Under the pieces are notes generated by a model. The model saw only the letters and a list, made by a program, of their open reading frames with translations. It had not been told where the DNA came from and made no database searches. DNA of 64,000 bases, taken from positions 2,913,083 to 2,977,082 of the forward strand of contig NZ_AP018207.1 in NCBI RefSeq assembly GCF_002367995.1. The letters run 5' to 3'. The stretch's first letter is position 1. Each line of letters starts with the position of its first letter. Shown in pieces: positions 31,229 through 39,662 of the stretch. The stretch comes from Calothrix brevissima NIES-22. GTDB lineage: Bacteria > Cyanobacteriota > Cyanobacteriia > Cyanobacteriales > Nostocaceae. Made by a program: the position numbers and the translations under genes.

Positions 31229-31939
31229 ATGAAGCTGAACAAGCAATATCAATCAGTATTTGTTCAACCTCTGAGTTACATAACACTGAGCATCATAACT
31301 GCAATTTCTATTTCACCATCAGTATTTGCTGTAACTGCACAAGATTCTTTACAGAATCCCAAATTCACGGCTGATAAATTAACCACACAGCCAAAATTTA
31401 ATAGCCAAGAGTTAAAAATAGCACAGATTCAAGAAGACACCATTGTTCGCGAGCGATCGCAATTTATCCAACAAGCTAATAATTTATACAGTCAAGGCAA
31501 TTTTTCCGGTGCAGAGGAAAGCTTGCGTAAATTCCTCAAAAGATTTCCCGACGACGCCTTTGGACATTATCAACTAGGAAATGTACTCTTTCGCCAAAAT
31601 AGATCGGATGAAGCTATAAGTGCATACCAAGAAGCCATTCGTCTCAAACCAAAATATGCTCTAGCCTACAATGGAATCGGGATTGTTCACGCTAGTCAAT
31701 CTCATTGGGATGATGCTATTAGTCAATATCGCAAAGCTTTGGAAATCAATCCGACTTATGGAGATGCTTTGACTAATTTAGCACTAGCACTTTGGCAACT
31801 AAATAAAAAAGATGAAGCTATTGCTTCTTTGAAAAAAGCTTTAGATATCTTCAAATCGCAAAATAGAAGCGAAAAAGCTTATCAAATAGAACAAATTTTG
31901 CAAAAAATCAAAGATTCTGATAATCCAGGTTTATCTTGA
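31229..31939 (+). CDS. Exported TPR protein
   Basis: 236 residues from the ATG at 31229 (an upstream TTG at 31220 is in frame but GAGG motifs fit the ATG). A signal-peptide-like start (PLSYITLSIITAISISPSVFA) suggests export. From about 85 to the end there are at least three consecutive TPR units (AFGHYQLGNVLFRQNRSDEA, ALAYNGIGIVHASQ, ALTNLALALWQLNKKDEAIA), so it should be a periplasmic or thylakoid-lumenal scaffold. No partner is evident from the neighbourhood. Confidence 0.82.
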   Translation: MKLNKQYQSVFVQPLSYITLSIITAISISPSVFAVTAQDSLQNPKFTADKLTTQPKFNSQELKIAQIQEDTIVRERSQFIQQANNLYSQGNFSGAEESLRKFLKRFPDDAFGHYQLGNVLFRQNRSDEAISAYQEAIRLKPKYALAYNGIGIVHASQSHWDDAISQYRKALEINPTYGDALTNLALALWQLNKKDEAIASLKKALDIFKSQNRSEKAYQIEQILQKIKDSDNPGLS

Positions 31940-31994
31940 TATAAAATTTGTAATTCGTAATTTGAATGCCAGCCAAAATAAAATATATCTTTGT

Positions 31995-32019
31995 AGGGGT
32001 TTAGCAATGCTAAACCCCT
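31995..32019. terminator. Palindromic hairpin after the TPR gene
   Basis: AGGGGTTTAGCA (31995-32006) and TGCTAAACCCCT (32008-32019) form a perfect 12 bp inverted repeat. A T run is lacking, so it may be a dispersed palindrome rather than a true terminator. Confidence 0.45.
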
Positions 32020-32050
32020 CATTTCATCAAACTACAACTCGTTATTTCAT

Positions 32051-32146
32051 ATCAATTTCAATAATGTTGGCGACACATCAATATATTCTAAAGGGCATGG
32101 CATTGCCATGCCCCTACCATCTGTCACATTCTTTTTTCAACTAGGT
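32051..32146 (-). repeat. ~96 bp GGCATGGCAYTGCC repeat element, copy A
   Basis: In inverse orientation it carries the ordered landmarks ATTTCAATAATGTTGGCGAC, ACATCAATATATTCTA, the core GGGCATGGCATTGCCATGCC and CATCTGTCACATTCTTTTTT. The same landmarks occur at 58896-58990, 54525-54821 (interrupted) and more weakly at 48350-48424. Confidence 0.8.
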
Positions 32147-32176
32147 ATAATTAAACAAAAGCCCTAAATAAATCCT

Positions 32177-32232
32177 AATGACAAATGACCAATGACGAAT
32201 GACCAATGACGAATGACAAATGACAAATGACT
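32177..32232. repeat. Heptamer STRR (AATGACN x8) running into a start codon
   Basis: Eight AATGACA/C/G/T units in a row. The last unit (32226-32232) contains the ATG of the next gene. Confidence 0.85.
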
Positions 32233-32829
32233 ATTCCCCTCATTATCCTCGCCGCCGGTGCATCAACCCGCATGGGTAAGCCAAAACAACTGTTACCTTA
32301 TCAAGGACGCAGCCTACTTCAGCATACAGTTGAAAGTGCGATCGCTTCATTATGTCAACCCGTAATCGTCGTTTTAGGCGCTAATACACAACAAATCCGT
32401 TCCCAACTTAATCAAGATTTAGTGCAAATAGTTGAAAATCCGCAATGGAATTTAGGAATGAGTACGTCAATTCGTAGCGGTATTTCTGCACTCAATCATG
32501 ACTCGCAAAATATAGAAGCCGCAGTAATTACCGTTTGCGATCAACCATATATATCCACAGAAATTATTAATAACTTAATCTCTGCCTACTCTGCCACCAA
32601 AAAACCGATAATAGCCTCTCAATATGCAAACACTTTAGGCGTACCTGCTTTATTTAGTCGCCAATTTTTCCCAGAATTACTCACTCTCAATCAAGATACT
32701 GGCGCAAAATATTTAATTAAGAAATATCGCGATTTAGTATTAGCCGTGAATTTTCCCTTAGGTGCAGTTGATATCGATACTCCTAATGATTATCAGAACT
32801 TGCAAGCAAATATCAAGTTGTCTGAATAA
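32227..32829 (+). CDS. MobA/MocA-like nucleotidyltransferase
   Basis: 200 residues with a GT-A type nucleotide-binding N-terminus (LAAGASTRMGKPKQLLPYQG), the metal-binding stretch AVITVCDQPYIS, GVPALFSRQFFPEL and DIDTPNDYQNL at the end. This matches molybdenum cofactor cytidylyl/guanylyl transferases (MocA/MobA group), which transfer CMP or GMP to molybdopterin. No other molybdenum cofactor gene is nearby, so the substrate is inferred. The start codon lies in a heptamer repeat and no clear ribosome-binding site is seen, but the next in-frame ATG would remove the catalytic loop. Confidence 0.8.
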   Translation: MTIPLIILAAGASTRMGKPKQLLPYQGRSLLQHTVESAIASLCQPVIVVLGANTQQIRSQLNQDLVQIVENPQWNLGMSTSIRSGISALNHDSQNIEAAVITVCDQPYISTEIINNLISAYSATKKPIIASQYANTLGVPALFSRQFFPELLTLNQDTGAKYLIKKYRDLVLAVNFPLGAVDIDTPNDYQNLQANIKLSE

Positions 32830-33165
32830 AGTTTGATAATTTTACTTAACAAATGGAACTAATCAATATGCCAAAAGTCATACTGAGATAAAGATATGCT
32901 TTATCAATTACCTAGTTAAGACAGCGAATTGCAAGTTGATGAGGTAGAGATAATCATTGATTGTAGGGGCATTGGCACTGCCATGCCCCGAAGCGCGTAC
33001 CTAATTTACCTGAAATATCCTGTAGGTAAGTCGATTAAAATAAACCCAACTCCGTTAGAAAAGGGAAACAGGCTGAAAACCCTTACGAATGACTAATGAC
33101 TAATGACTAATGACTAATGACAGCCCTTTCCAACTATCTTTAATTACACCGTTCTACTTATTAAT
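32830..33165. other. Spacer with partial GGCATGGC repeat and STRR
   Basis: No gene. Around 32961-32990 a degraded copy of the GTAGGGGCATTGGCACTGCC core is present; 33088-33121 is a TAATGAC x5 heptamer tract upstream of the next gene. Confidence 0.6.
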
Positions 33166-34431
33166 ATGAAACTTAAATCTATTCCAACTGCGATCGCATT
33201 ATCACTGATCAGCATCGGAATTTCTCATATAGCTTATACTCAAACCCCAACCGCCCAACAAGCACAATTAAATCAAGAAGTAGCACAACTCCGCGCACAG
33301 GGGGCTAGTGGTTTAGAAAAATTTTTAAATAATCATGCTTCACAACTCAAAAACCCTACCCCAGAAATACGCCAAGCATTAGATAAACTTTGTCAGCAGC
33401 GAGACTGCTACGCTTCTAAACTTTACTGGTACACTGATTTAGAAAAAGCTAAAGCTGCGGCTAAAGCTAGTAATAAACCCATTCTTTCATTACGTTTATT
33501 AGGAAACCTCGATCAAGATTTAAGTTGTGCTAACAGTCGCTTTTTCCGCGTAGCTTTATATCCCAATGCCGAAATATCCCAATTCCTGCGCGATCGCTAT
33601 ATACTACACTGGGAATCTGTACGCCCAGTACCTAAAGTTACCGTAGATTTTGGCGATGGACGCAAGCTAGAACGCACTCTCACAGGTAACAGCATTCACT
33701 ATATTTTAGACAGTTCTGGCGTCCCTATAGATGCTATTCCTGGGTTATACGGGCCGCAAGCCTTTCTACGTCAGCTAGTAGCTGGAGAAAAAGCAGTCAA
33801 AGAATATAATAAATCCCAAGGTATCGCCCGCTACAACTTTTTACGCGATTACCACCGCCAACAATTAGCATTAATTCAACGTCAATGGCTTGCAGATTTA
33901 GCCAAACTGGGTATCAAAAACCCACCGCGTCTAGTGGAATTTACTCCCAACGGTAACGAAGCACCTAGCGCCAGCGTTGCAGGTACCATAGCAGTTAGCA
34001 AAATGCTCGTAGAATCACCAATACTCCGCAACATCAACGCAGCTAGCAACAATCAAAAAGCCCTACGAGAAATTACTGATGCAGCCACATGGGAAAAAAT
34101 TGCCCAACGCTACACAGCAGACGCCAAATTAGATAATCATAGCGTGGCATTAATTCAAAGTAAGCGCTTTCAAGACAGCAAAAGCGATAATTTACAGCGC
34201 GTTGTCAGCAATTTTCAAGCAGCAATGGCATTAGATACCGTAAGAAATGAGTATACTTTGCACAGCCAAATTCACCAGTGGTTTATGCAAGAAACCGCCA
34301 CAAATAATGTCAAAGCCTTGAATGATAAAGTTTACAGCGAATTATTTCTCACCCCTAATGCTGACCCGTGGCTAGGGTTAATGAGTAGTGAAAGCTACAG
34401 CGCTATTGATAATGATGGTATTAGAAAATAA
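33166..34431 (+). CDS. Exported protein with thioredoxin-like domain lacking CXXC
   Basis: 421 residues. A hydrophobic signal segment (TAIALSLISIGISHIAYTQ) is followed by a helical region. Between about 85 and 215 a thioredoxin-fold pattern is seen: DLEKAKAAAKASNKPILSLR (helix and first strand), SRFFRVALYPNAEISQFLRD, HYILDSSGVPIDAIPGLYGP (strand with cis-proline-like turn). The usual CXXC is absent; cysteines occur instead in CQQRDC and LSCANS. The C-terminal half is helical and unrecognised. A periplasmic, non-catalytic or atypical redox protein is the best guess. Confidence 0.65.
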   Translation: MKLKSIPTAIALSLISIGISHIAYTQTPTAQQAQLNQEVAQLRAQGASGLEKFLNNHASQLKNPTPEIRQALDKLCQQRDCYASKLYWYTDLEKAKAAAKASNKPILSLRLLGNLDQDLSCANSRFFRVALYPNAEISQFLRDRYILHWESVRPVPKVTVDFGDGRKLERTLTGNSIHYILDSSGVPIDAIPGLYGPQAFLRQLVAGEKAVKEYNKSQGIARYNFLRDYHRQQLALIQRQWLADLAKLGIKNPPRLVEFTPNGNEAPSASVAGTIAVSKMLVESPILRNINAASNNQKALREITDAATWEKIAQRYTADAKLDNHSVALIQSKRFQDSKSDNLQRVVSNFQAAMALDTVRNEYTLHSQIHQWFMQETATNNVKALNDKVYSELFLTPNADPWLGLMSSESYSAIDNDGIRK

Positions 34432-34677
34432 TCCAGCTAATCCCTCATGGAATAACCACAACCAAATATAAAAATCTCTTTTCTTTAAGCAAATTGGTCT
34501 ATCAAAACATATTCTACATATTTTATCTGAGCAAGTTGTCTCTTTGAATGAAGAATCACTGCACTTTTATGGCGGTGATTGTTAAAACCACCAGAAAATT
34601 AGGTATCAATCATGAACATCTGGCTGACAAAGAGCGACAATTATCTTGCCTTTGTAGATGACTCATGAAAAAATCAC

Positions 34678-35721
34678 ATGAAATTCAGCGAAATTGTCAG
34701 CCGACTTGGGGATATTGTTACTGATAGTAGTCTTAGCGCCAACGAAAACCACGATCCAGAGATTACAGGGTTAGCAGCCATTGATGAAGCGACTACTGGT
34801 AATCTCAGCTATGTAGAAGGGCCGAAATTTGCTTCTTGGGTGGGTAAAACTCATGCGAGTGCGTTAATTTTACCGCAGGAAGAAAAATTACAGACACAAG
34901 CTCAAGAACGAAATATTGTTTGGGTAGCTACCAAAGAACCACGCTTATTATTTGCAAAAGCGATCGCACTTTTTTATCAACCATACCGCCCCAGCCCAGA
35001 AATTCATCCTACAGCTGTAATTCACCCTACAGCAGAAATTGGTAGCGATGTATATATTGGCCCCCATGTGGTAATTCAACCCAGGGTAAAAGTAGGTAAT
35101 GGGGCAATTATTCATCCAAATGTCGTCATTTATCCAGATGTGACTATTGGCGATCGCACTACCTTACATGCTAACTGTACCATCCACGAACGCAGCCAAA
35201 TCGGGGCAGATTGTGTGATTCATAGTGGCGTGGTGATTGGTGCAGAAGGTTTTGGCTTTGTACCTACCCGTACAGGCTGGGTGAAAATGGAACAATCCGG
35301 TTACACAGTTTTAGAAGACAGAGTAGAAGTTGGCTCTAACAGCGCCATTGACAGACCAGCTGTAGGGGAAACGCGAGTCGGTCGAGATACAATTATTGAT
35401 AACTTAGTGCAAATTGGACATGGTTGCAAAATTGGCTTTGGTTGCGCGATCGCTGGTCAATCTGGTATGGCTGGAGGCGTAAAAATTGGCAATCGCGTAA
35501 TTTTGGCGGGACAAACCGGAATTGTCAATCAAGTGAAAATTGGTGACGGTGCGATCGCATCGGCGCAAGCAGGAATTCACAACGATGTCGCACCAGGAGA
35601 GATTGTTTCTGGTACTCCTGCTATTCCCCACAAGCTATATCTTAAAGTATCGGCAATTTATAATCGGTTGCCCGAAATGTATAAGTTTCTCAAACAATTG
35701 CAACGTCAAGAACCCAAGTGA
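34678..35721 (+). CDS. lpxD: UDP-3-O-acylglucosamine N-acyltransferase
   Basis: 347 residues. It adds the N-linked hydroxyacyl chain in lipid A synthesis. The N-terminal uridine-binding domain (1-100) is followed by a left-handed beta-helix of hexapeptide repeats (IHPTAVIHPTAEIGSDVYIG onward) with the conserved GAEGFGFVPT, VGSNSAIDRPAVGET and IGHGCKIGFGCAIAGQSG segments, and a C-terminal helix (IYNRLPEMYKFLKQLQ). Other lpx genes are not adjacent. ACP-dependent acyl donors connect it functionally to acpP/fabF 2-3 kb downstream. Confidence 0.93.
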   Translation: MKFSEIVSRLGDIVTDSSLSANENHDPEITGLAAIDEATTGNLSYVEGPKFASWVGKTHASALILPQEEKLQTQAQERNIVWVATKEPRLLFAKAIALFYQPYRPSPEIHPTAVIHPTAEIGSDVYIGPHVVIQPRVKVGNGAIIHPNVVIYPDVTIGDRTTLHANCTIHERSQIGADCVIHSGVVIGAEGFGFVPTRTGWVKMEQSGYTVLEDRVEVGSNSAIDRPAVGETRVGRDTIIDNLVQIGHGCKIGFGCAIAGQSGMAGGVKIGNRVILAGQTGIVNQVKIGDGAIASAQAGIHNDVAPGEIVSGTPAIPHKLYLKVSAIYNRLPEMYKFLKQLQRQEPK

Positions 35722-35883
35722 GAAGTTAACTTTCTGGGAAGCACTACAACTCTAAGTAGGGTTTCCCCTAATAACTAAATTTGGGGTTTCAGCCAATATA
35801 TAGACATAGGCAATCGAGCAAAGCCGAAGTAAATAAATAATTCTCAGTTTGGCAATCTTTTTCCTTGTCACTTACTAATGACT

Positions 35884-35923
35884 TAACCAAATTTAGTTAT
35901 TATCACTGTTCTTTTGGAGGTTA
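35884..35923 (+). promoter_or_regulatory. Candidate RNA thermometer in the hsp20 leader
   Basis: TAACC (35884-35888) can pair with GGTTA (35919-35923), and AAA (35889-35891) with TTT (35913-35915), which would enclose most of the GGAGG ribosome-binding site (35916-35920). Small heat-shock genes of other cyanobacteria carry similar weak hairpins. The structure is drawn by eye only. Confidence 0.35.
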
Positions 35924-35931
35924 CTCAAGTT

Positions 35932-36435
35932 ATGGCATTAATCCGTTGGCAACCCTTCTCTGAAATGGAAACTCTGCGCCGTCAAATGGATAAAATGTTT
36001 GACGAACTAGCAGGAGCTAACTCGCAAATTACCCAAGCTTGGACACCAGCGATTGAACTACAAGATACCACCGAAAGCATAATTTTACGTGCCGAAATTC
36101 CTGGTATTGAAGGCAAAGACTTGGATGTTCATGTCACCAGAGAAGCAGTTTCTATTGCTGGTGAAACTCGCCAAGAAAGCAAACAGCAAGAAGGAAGTTT
36201 CTTCCGTTCCGAATTCCGCTATGGTAAGTTTCAAAGAATTGTGAATCTACCTGCACCCATCCAAAACGAGCGCGTCCAAGCCGAATTTAAAAATGGCATT
36301 TTGACATTAACTCTACCGAAAGTAGAAGAAGTCAAAAAGAAAGTAGTCAAGATTAATTTAGGAGAAAGCCAAGGCGCGATAGCTCCTGCTGAATCAGCAG
36401 CTACAGGTGATGTTTGGGCTGATAGTAATTCGTAA
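35932..36435 (+). CDS. Small heat-shock protein (Hsp20/alpha-crystallin)
   Basis: 167 residues from the ATG at 35932; an in-frame TTG at 35914 overlaps the GGAGG (35916-35920) and is rejected. An ATP-independent holdase that keeps denaturing proteins soluble and stabilises thylakoids under heat. It has the N-terminal LIRWQPFSEMETLRRQMDKM, the alpha-crystallin domain (about 45-140) with ELQDTTESIILRAEIPGIE and the conserved FKNGILTLTLPK, and a C-terminal tail after KKVVKI (an I-x-I/V-like anchor, VVKIN). The leader may be a thermometer and the 3' palindrome a terminator. Confidence 0.93.
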   Translation: MALIRWQPFSEMETLRRQMDKMFDELAGANSQITQAWTPAIELQDTTESIILRAEIPGIEGKDLDVHVTREAVSIAGETRQESKQQEGSFFRSEFRYGKFQRIVNLPAPIQNERVQAEFKNGILTLTLPKVEEVKKKVVKINLGESQGAIAPAESAATGDVWADSNS

Positions 36436-36445
36436 TTCGTAATTA

Positions 36446-36476
36446 GAACCCCGACTTCTTAAAGAAGTCGGGGTTC
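36446..36476. terminator. 31 bp palindromic repeat, copy 2, between convergent genes
   Basis: GAACCCCGACTTCTT, a central A, then AAGAAGTCGGGGTTC, followed by TTTG. It sits 10 bp after hsp20 and 16 bp after the stop of the convergent HdrB-like gene, so it can end transcription from both sides. The two compensated end pairs (GAA/TTC instead of GAT/ATC) show that base pairing is kept. Confidence 0.65.
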
Positions 36477-36492
36477 TTTGATTAATCAAAAT

Positions 36493-37422
36493 TTAAAATC
36501 CTAATTTTTCTAACACTGGTTTTGTCGAAACAATGTGACGTTCTAAACCCAATTCTGCTGGACTAATGCCTAAAGCCAAAGCAATTAACTGGGGTAAATG
36601 TAACACCGGCAAACCGAGTTTCTTTTCAATTACCTTTTCCACCTCTGGTTGACGGGAATCTAAATTGAGATGACATAAAGGACAAGGGGTAACTAAACAA
36701 TCAGCACCAGCCGTTAAAGCATCTTGAATTTGCTTACCCGCCATCTGAAAAGATTCGCGAGTCGCGTAACTAGAAAGCGGCCAACCACAGCATTGAGTCC
36801 GACCTCGATAATAAATTGGTTCTGCACCCACTGCCCGGAAAACATTTTCCATTGCTTCAGGTCCGTAAGGGTCATCATAGGGTAGAGATTTTTGGGCGCG
36901 TAGCAGGTAACAACCATAAAACGCCGCACATTTTAATCCAGTTAGCTTGCGGGTAACTCGTTGAGTAATTTCTTCTAAACCGTAATCCTGTACCAAAGCA
37001 TAAAGCAGATGTTTAACTTCGGTACTGCCGCGATAAGGAAAACAGCCTTCTTTCGCGAGCAAACCATTTACTTGCTGAATATATTCTGGTTTTTTTGTTT
37101 GACATTCCTTGAGGCGTTCATCAACATGACCGATGACACCTTGACAAGTGCTGCAATGAGTAAGTAAAGGTAAATTTAACTCTTCTGCTAAAGCAATATT
37201 CCGGGCATTTACTGTATCTTCTAACAGTTGGGAATCTTCCTTAAAAGTACCGGAACCACAGCAAGCAGCTTTTTTCAGTTCAATCAGTTGAATACCTAGT
37301 GCTTGGGTTAAGGCTTGAGTTGATTGGTAAAGTTCCCGACAAGCACCTTGCGCCACACAACCAGGAAAATAAGCGTATCTTAGTGTTTGAGATAGCATAG
37401 AACTATATTGGTACGAGAGCAT
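36493..37422 (-). CDS. HdrB-like protein with two CCG cysteine domains
   Basis: 309 residues. Two cysteine-rich CCG modules are clear: AYFPGC ... KKAACCGSGTF ... HCSTCQG and AAFYGCYL ... TQCCGWPLSS ... TPCPLCHLN. This is the signature of heterodisulfide reductase subunit B and of the CCG subunits of succinate dehydrogenase/glycolate oxidase complexes, where they bind a noncubane [4Fe-4S] cluster. In a cyanobacterium a methanogen-type heterodisulfide is not expected, so the electron acceptor/donor is unknown. A second ATG at 37398 (MLSQTLRYAYFPGC) is an equally good start. It is divergent from acpP. Confidence 0.82.
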   Translation of the reverse strand: MLSYQYSSMLSQTLRYAYFPGCVAQGACRELYQSTQALTQALGIQLIELKKAACCGSGTFKEDSQLLEDTVNARNIALAEELNLPLLTHCSTCQGVIGHVDERLKECQTKKPEYIQQVNGLLAKEGCFPYRGSTEVKHLLYALVQDYGLEEITQRVTRKLTGLKCAAFYGCYLLRAQKSLPYDDPYGPEAMENVFRAVGAEPIYYRGRTQCCGWPLSSYATRESFQMAGKQIQDALTAGADCLVTPCPLCHLNLDSRQPEVEKVIEKKLGLPVLHLPQLIALALGISPAELGLERHIVSTKPVLEKLGF

Positions 37423-37698
37423 CAGCTCTCAACAATAAATTATTGATCTTCCCTTGCCAGTGTAGCTTGCAAGGCTATGCATCCGAGTTTGGACATTGTA
37501 AAAAAAATCAGTAAGAATTGCAAAAAAGACACATGTTGACAGCCTATGCAATCGTGTAGCGCCGCCCATAAATGATATTGCCAGAAAATTCTCGGACAGT
37601 ATACGGGCGATCGCGCTTTCCGATAAGATGTATATGCTCAAAACAATGTCGCCTATTTAAAGAGCAGATCATAGCAACTGGTTAAGGACTTTATATCT

Positions 37699-37950
37699 AT
37701 GAGCAAAGAAGAAGTGTTTGAAAAAGTTAAGGCAGTCGTAGTCGATCAATTGGGTGTTGAGGCTGATAAGGTCATACCAACAGCCACATTCATTGACGAT
37801 TTAGGAGCTGATTCTCTCGATATTGTGGAATTGGTAATGGCTTTTGAAGAAGAATTTGATATTGAAATTCCTGATGAAGAGGCTGAAAAGATTTTAACGG
37901 TTCAAGATGCAGTGAAATATATCGTCGGAGAACCTACTACATCTGCCTGA
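37699..37950 (+). CDS. acpP: Acyl carrier protein
   Basis: 83 residues. It carries growing acyl chains on a 4'-phosphopantetheine attached to the serine of [10 protein letters not shown]. Flanking acidic helix II ([20 protein letters not shown]) is the recognition helix. It lies 133 bp upstream of fabF in the same direction, the common acpP-fabF arrangement. It should also donate acyl groups to LpxD. Confidence 0.97.
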   Translation: MSKEEVFEKVKAVVVDQLGVEADKVIPTATFIDDLGADSLDIVELVMAFEEEFDIEIPDEEAEKILTVQDAVKYIVGEPTTSA

Positions 37951-38083
37951 AAAGCAATTGGGGATCGAGCATTAGGGATTGGGGATCGGGAAAAACTCCA
38001 TTCCCTAGTTCCTAGCCCCTAACCCCTAGCCCCTAGCCCCTAGTCACCTTTTTTGCTGCTTTCTCGCCACCTTTAACTGAGTC

Positions 38084-39331
38084 ATGACAGATTATAAACG
38101 TAAACGCGTTGTGGTAACTGGTGTGGGCGCGATTACACCAATTGGCAATACACCAGAAGATTATTGGGAAGGATTGTTGAGTGGTCGTAATGGCATTGAC
38201 TACATCACTTCTTTTGATGCATCTAAGCATGATTGCTGCATTGCTGGTGAGGTCAAAAACTTCGATCCACATACGTATTTGGATCGCAAAGAAGCCAAGC
38301 GGATGGATCGATTCTCCCAATTTGGGGTTGCGGCTGCCAAACAAGCTGTAGCTGACGCGCGTTTAGAAATTAATGAACTGAATGCCGAACAAGTTGGTAT
38401 CATTATTGGTTCTGGCATTGGTGGATTGAAGGTTTTAGAAGACCAGCAAACAGTGTATCTAAATCGCGGCCCCGATCGCTGTAGTCCGTTCATGATCCCA
38501 ATGATGATTGCCAACATGGCCGCCGGATTAACAGCCATTCATACGGGAGCAAAAGGCCCCAATTCCTGCTCTGTAACCGCTTGTGCAGCTGGTTCTAATG
38601 CCATCGGAGATGCTTTTCGCCAAATTCAATGGGGATATGCCAAAGCCATGATTTGCGGCGGGTGCGAAGCGGCGATTACGCCCTTGGGTATAGCTGGATT
38701 TGCTGCTGCTAGGGCACTTTCGACGCGCAACGACCCCGCTAATGCTTGCCGTCCCTTTGACCGCGATCGCGATGGATTTGTCATGGGTGAAGGTGCGGGA
38801 ATTTTGCTGCTAGAAGAACTAGAACACGCCTTAAATCGCGGCGCTCGCATTTATGCCGAAATGGTCGGTTATGGGATGACCTGTGATGCATATCACATGA
38901 CCTCCCCTGTCCCTGGTGGGTTGGGCGCAGCCAGAGCCATAGAACTAGCACTCAAAGATGGGGGACTCACCCCAGAAATGGTGAACTATATCAATGCTCA
39001 TGGCACTAGTACCCCAGCAAATGATTCCACAGAAACGGCGGCAATGAAAAAAGCCTTGGGCGACCATGCTTATAACATAGCCGTCAGCTCTACCAAATCG
39101 ATGACAGGTCATCTTTTGGGAGGTTCTGGCGGTATTGAAGCCGTAGCTACAGTACTGGCGGTTGCTAACGATCAAGTTCCACCAACAATTAATTTAGAAA
39201 ATCCCGATCCAGAGTGCGACCTGGATTATATTGCCCATAAGAGCCGCGCTCAACAAGTTAATGTGGCATTATCTAATTCTTTTGGGTTTGGCGGTCACAA
39301 TGTCACCCTAGCCTTTAAGAAATACATCTAA
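38084..39331 (+). CDS. fabF: 3-oxoacyl-ACP synthase II
   Basis: 415 residues. A thiolase-fold condensing enzyme that elongates acyl-ACP with malonyl-ACP. The Cys-His-His triad is intact: Cys in TACAAGSNAI, His in NAHGTSTPANDSTE and His in KSMTGHLLGGSGG, with the C-terminal NSFGFGGHN loop. Second gene of the acpP-fabF pair. Spacer repeats of CCTAGCCCCTA type precede it but leave the ATG and its context intact. Confidence 0.96.
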   Translation: MTDYKRKRVVVTGVGAITPIGNTPEDYWEGLLSGRNGIDYITSFDASKHDCCIAGEVKNFDPHTYLDRKEAKRMDRFSQFGVAAAKQAVADARLEINELNAEQVGIIIGSGIGGLKVLEDQQTVYLNRGPDRCSPFMIPMMIANMAAGLTAIHTGAKGPNSCSVTACAAGSNAIGDAFRQIQWGYAKAMICGGCEAAITPLGIAGFAAARALSTRNDPANACRPFDRDRDGFVMGEGAGILLLEELEHALNRGARIYAEMVGYGMTCDAYHMTSPVPGGLGAARAIELALKDGGLTPEMVNYINAHGTSTPANDSTETAAMKKALGDHAYNIAVSSTKSMTGHLLGGSGGIEAVATVLAVANDQVPPTINLENPDPECDLDYIAHKSRAQQVNVALSNSFGFGGHNVTLAFKKYI

Positions 39332-39535
39332 AATTCCCGCAAATATCAAGCGATCGCATTGGCGAAAGTTGGTGCTAAAAGTATCATCAACGTCATTTCC
39401 AACTAAACCCAGGGTTCAAAACAACCCAATTATTAGCTGGATTTATCACCGCCATCATCAAAAATCCCGCTTGTCCATCAACAATTGGCAGTGGGATGAT
39501 AAAGATAGGGGGAATGTAAAAACAAGGCAATCATA

Positions 39536-39598
39536 GGGGAACAATCCCCGCCCCGGTTTGGAAAAATAGCTTGTCCGGGAATCGGACAAGGCTTTTTT
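39536..39598 (+). terminator. Two-hairpin structure with terminator between fabF and tktA
   Basis: GGGGA-ACAA-TCCCC (about 39536-39549) is followed by CTTGTCCG (39570-39577) / CGGACAAG (39583-39590) and a T run (39593-39598). It lies 240 bp past fabF but only 64 bp before tktA, so it may be the fabF terminator, an attenuator in the tktA leader, or the end of a small RNA starting near 39500. Confidence 0.75.
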
Positions 39599-39662
39599 CG
39601 CTTTTGCCTCCCCGGTAAGTGAGCTACCAAGAGTGCTAACCCGTCGTTAAAAACAAGAGATT

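Noticed and set aside
36493-37422. True heterodisulfide reductase of a methanogen-like pathway
   Set aside because: No HdrA/HdrC or coenzyme M genes are present and the host is a cyanobacterium; only the CCG fold is supported.
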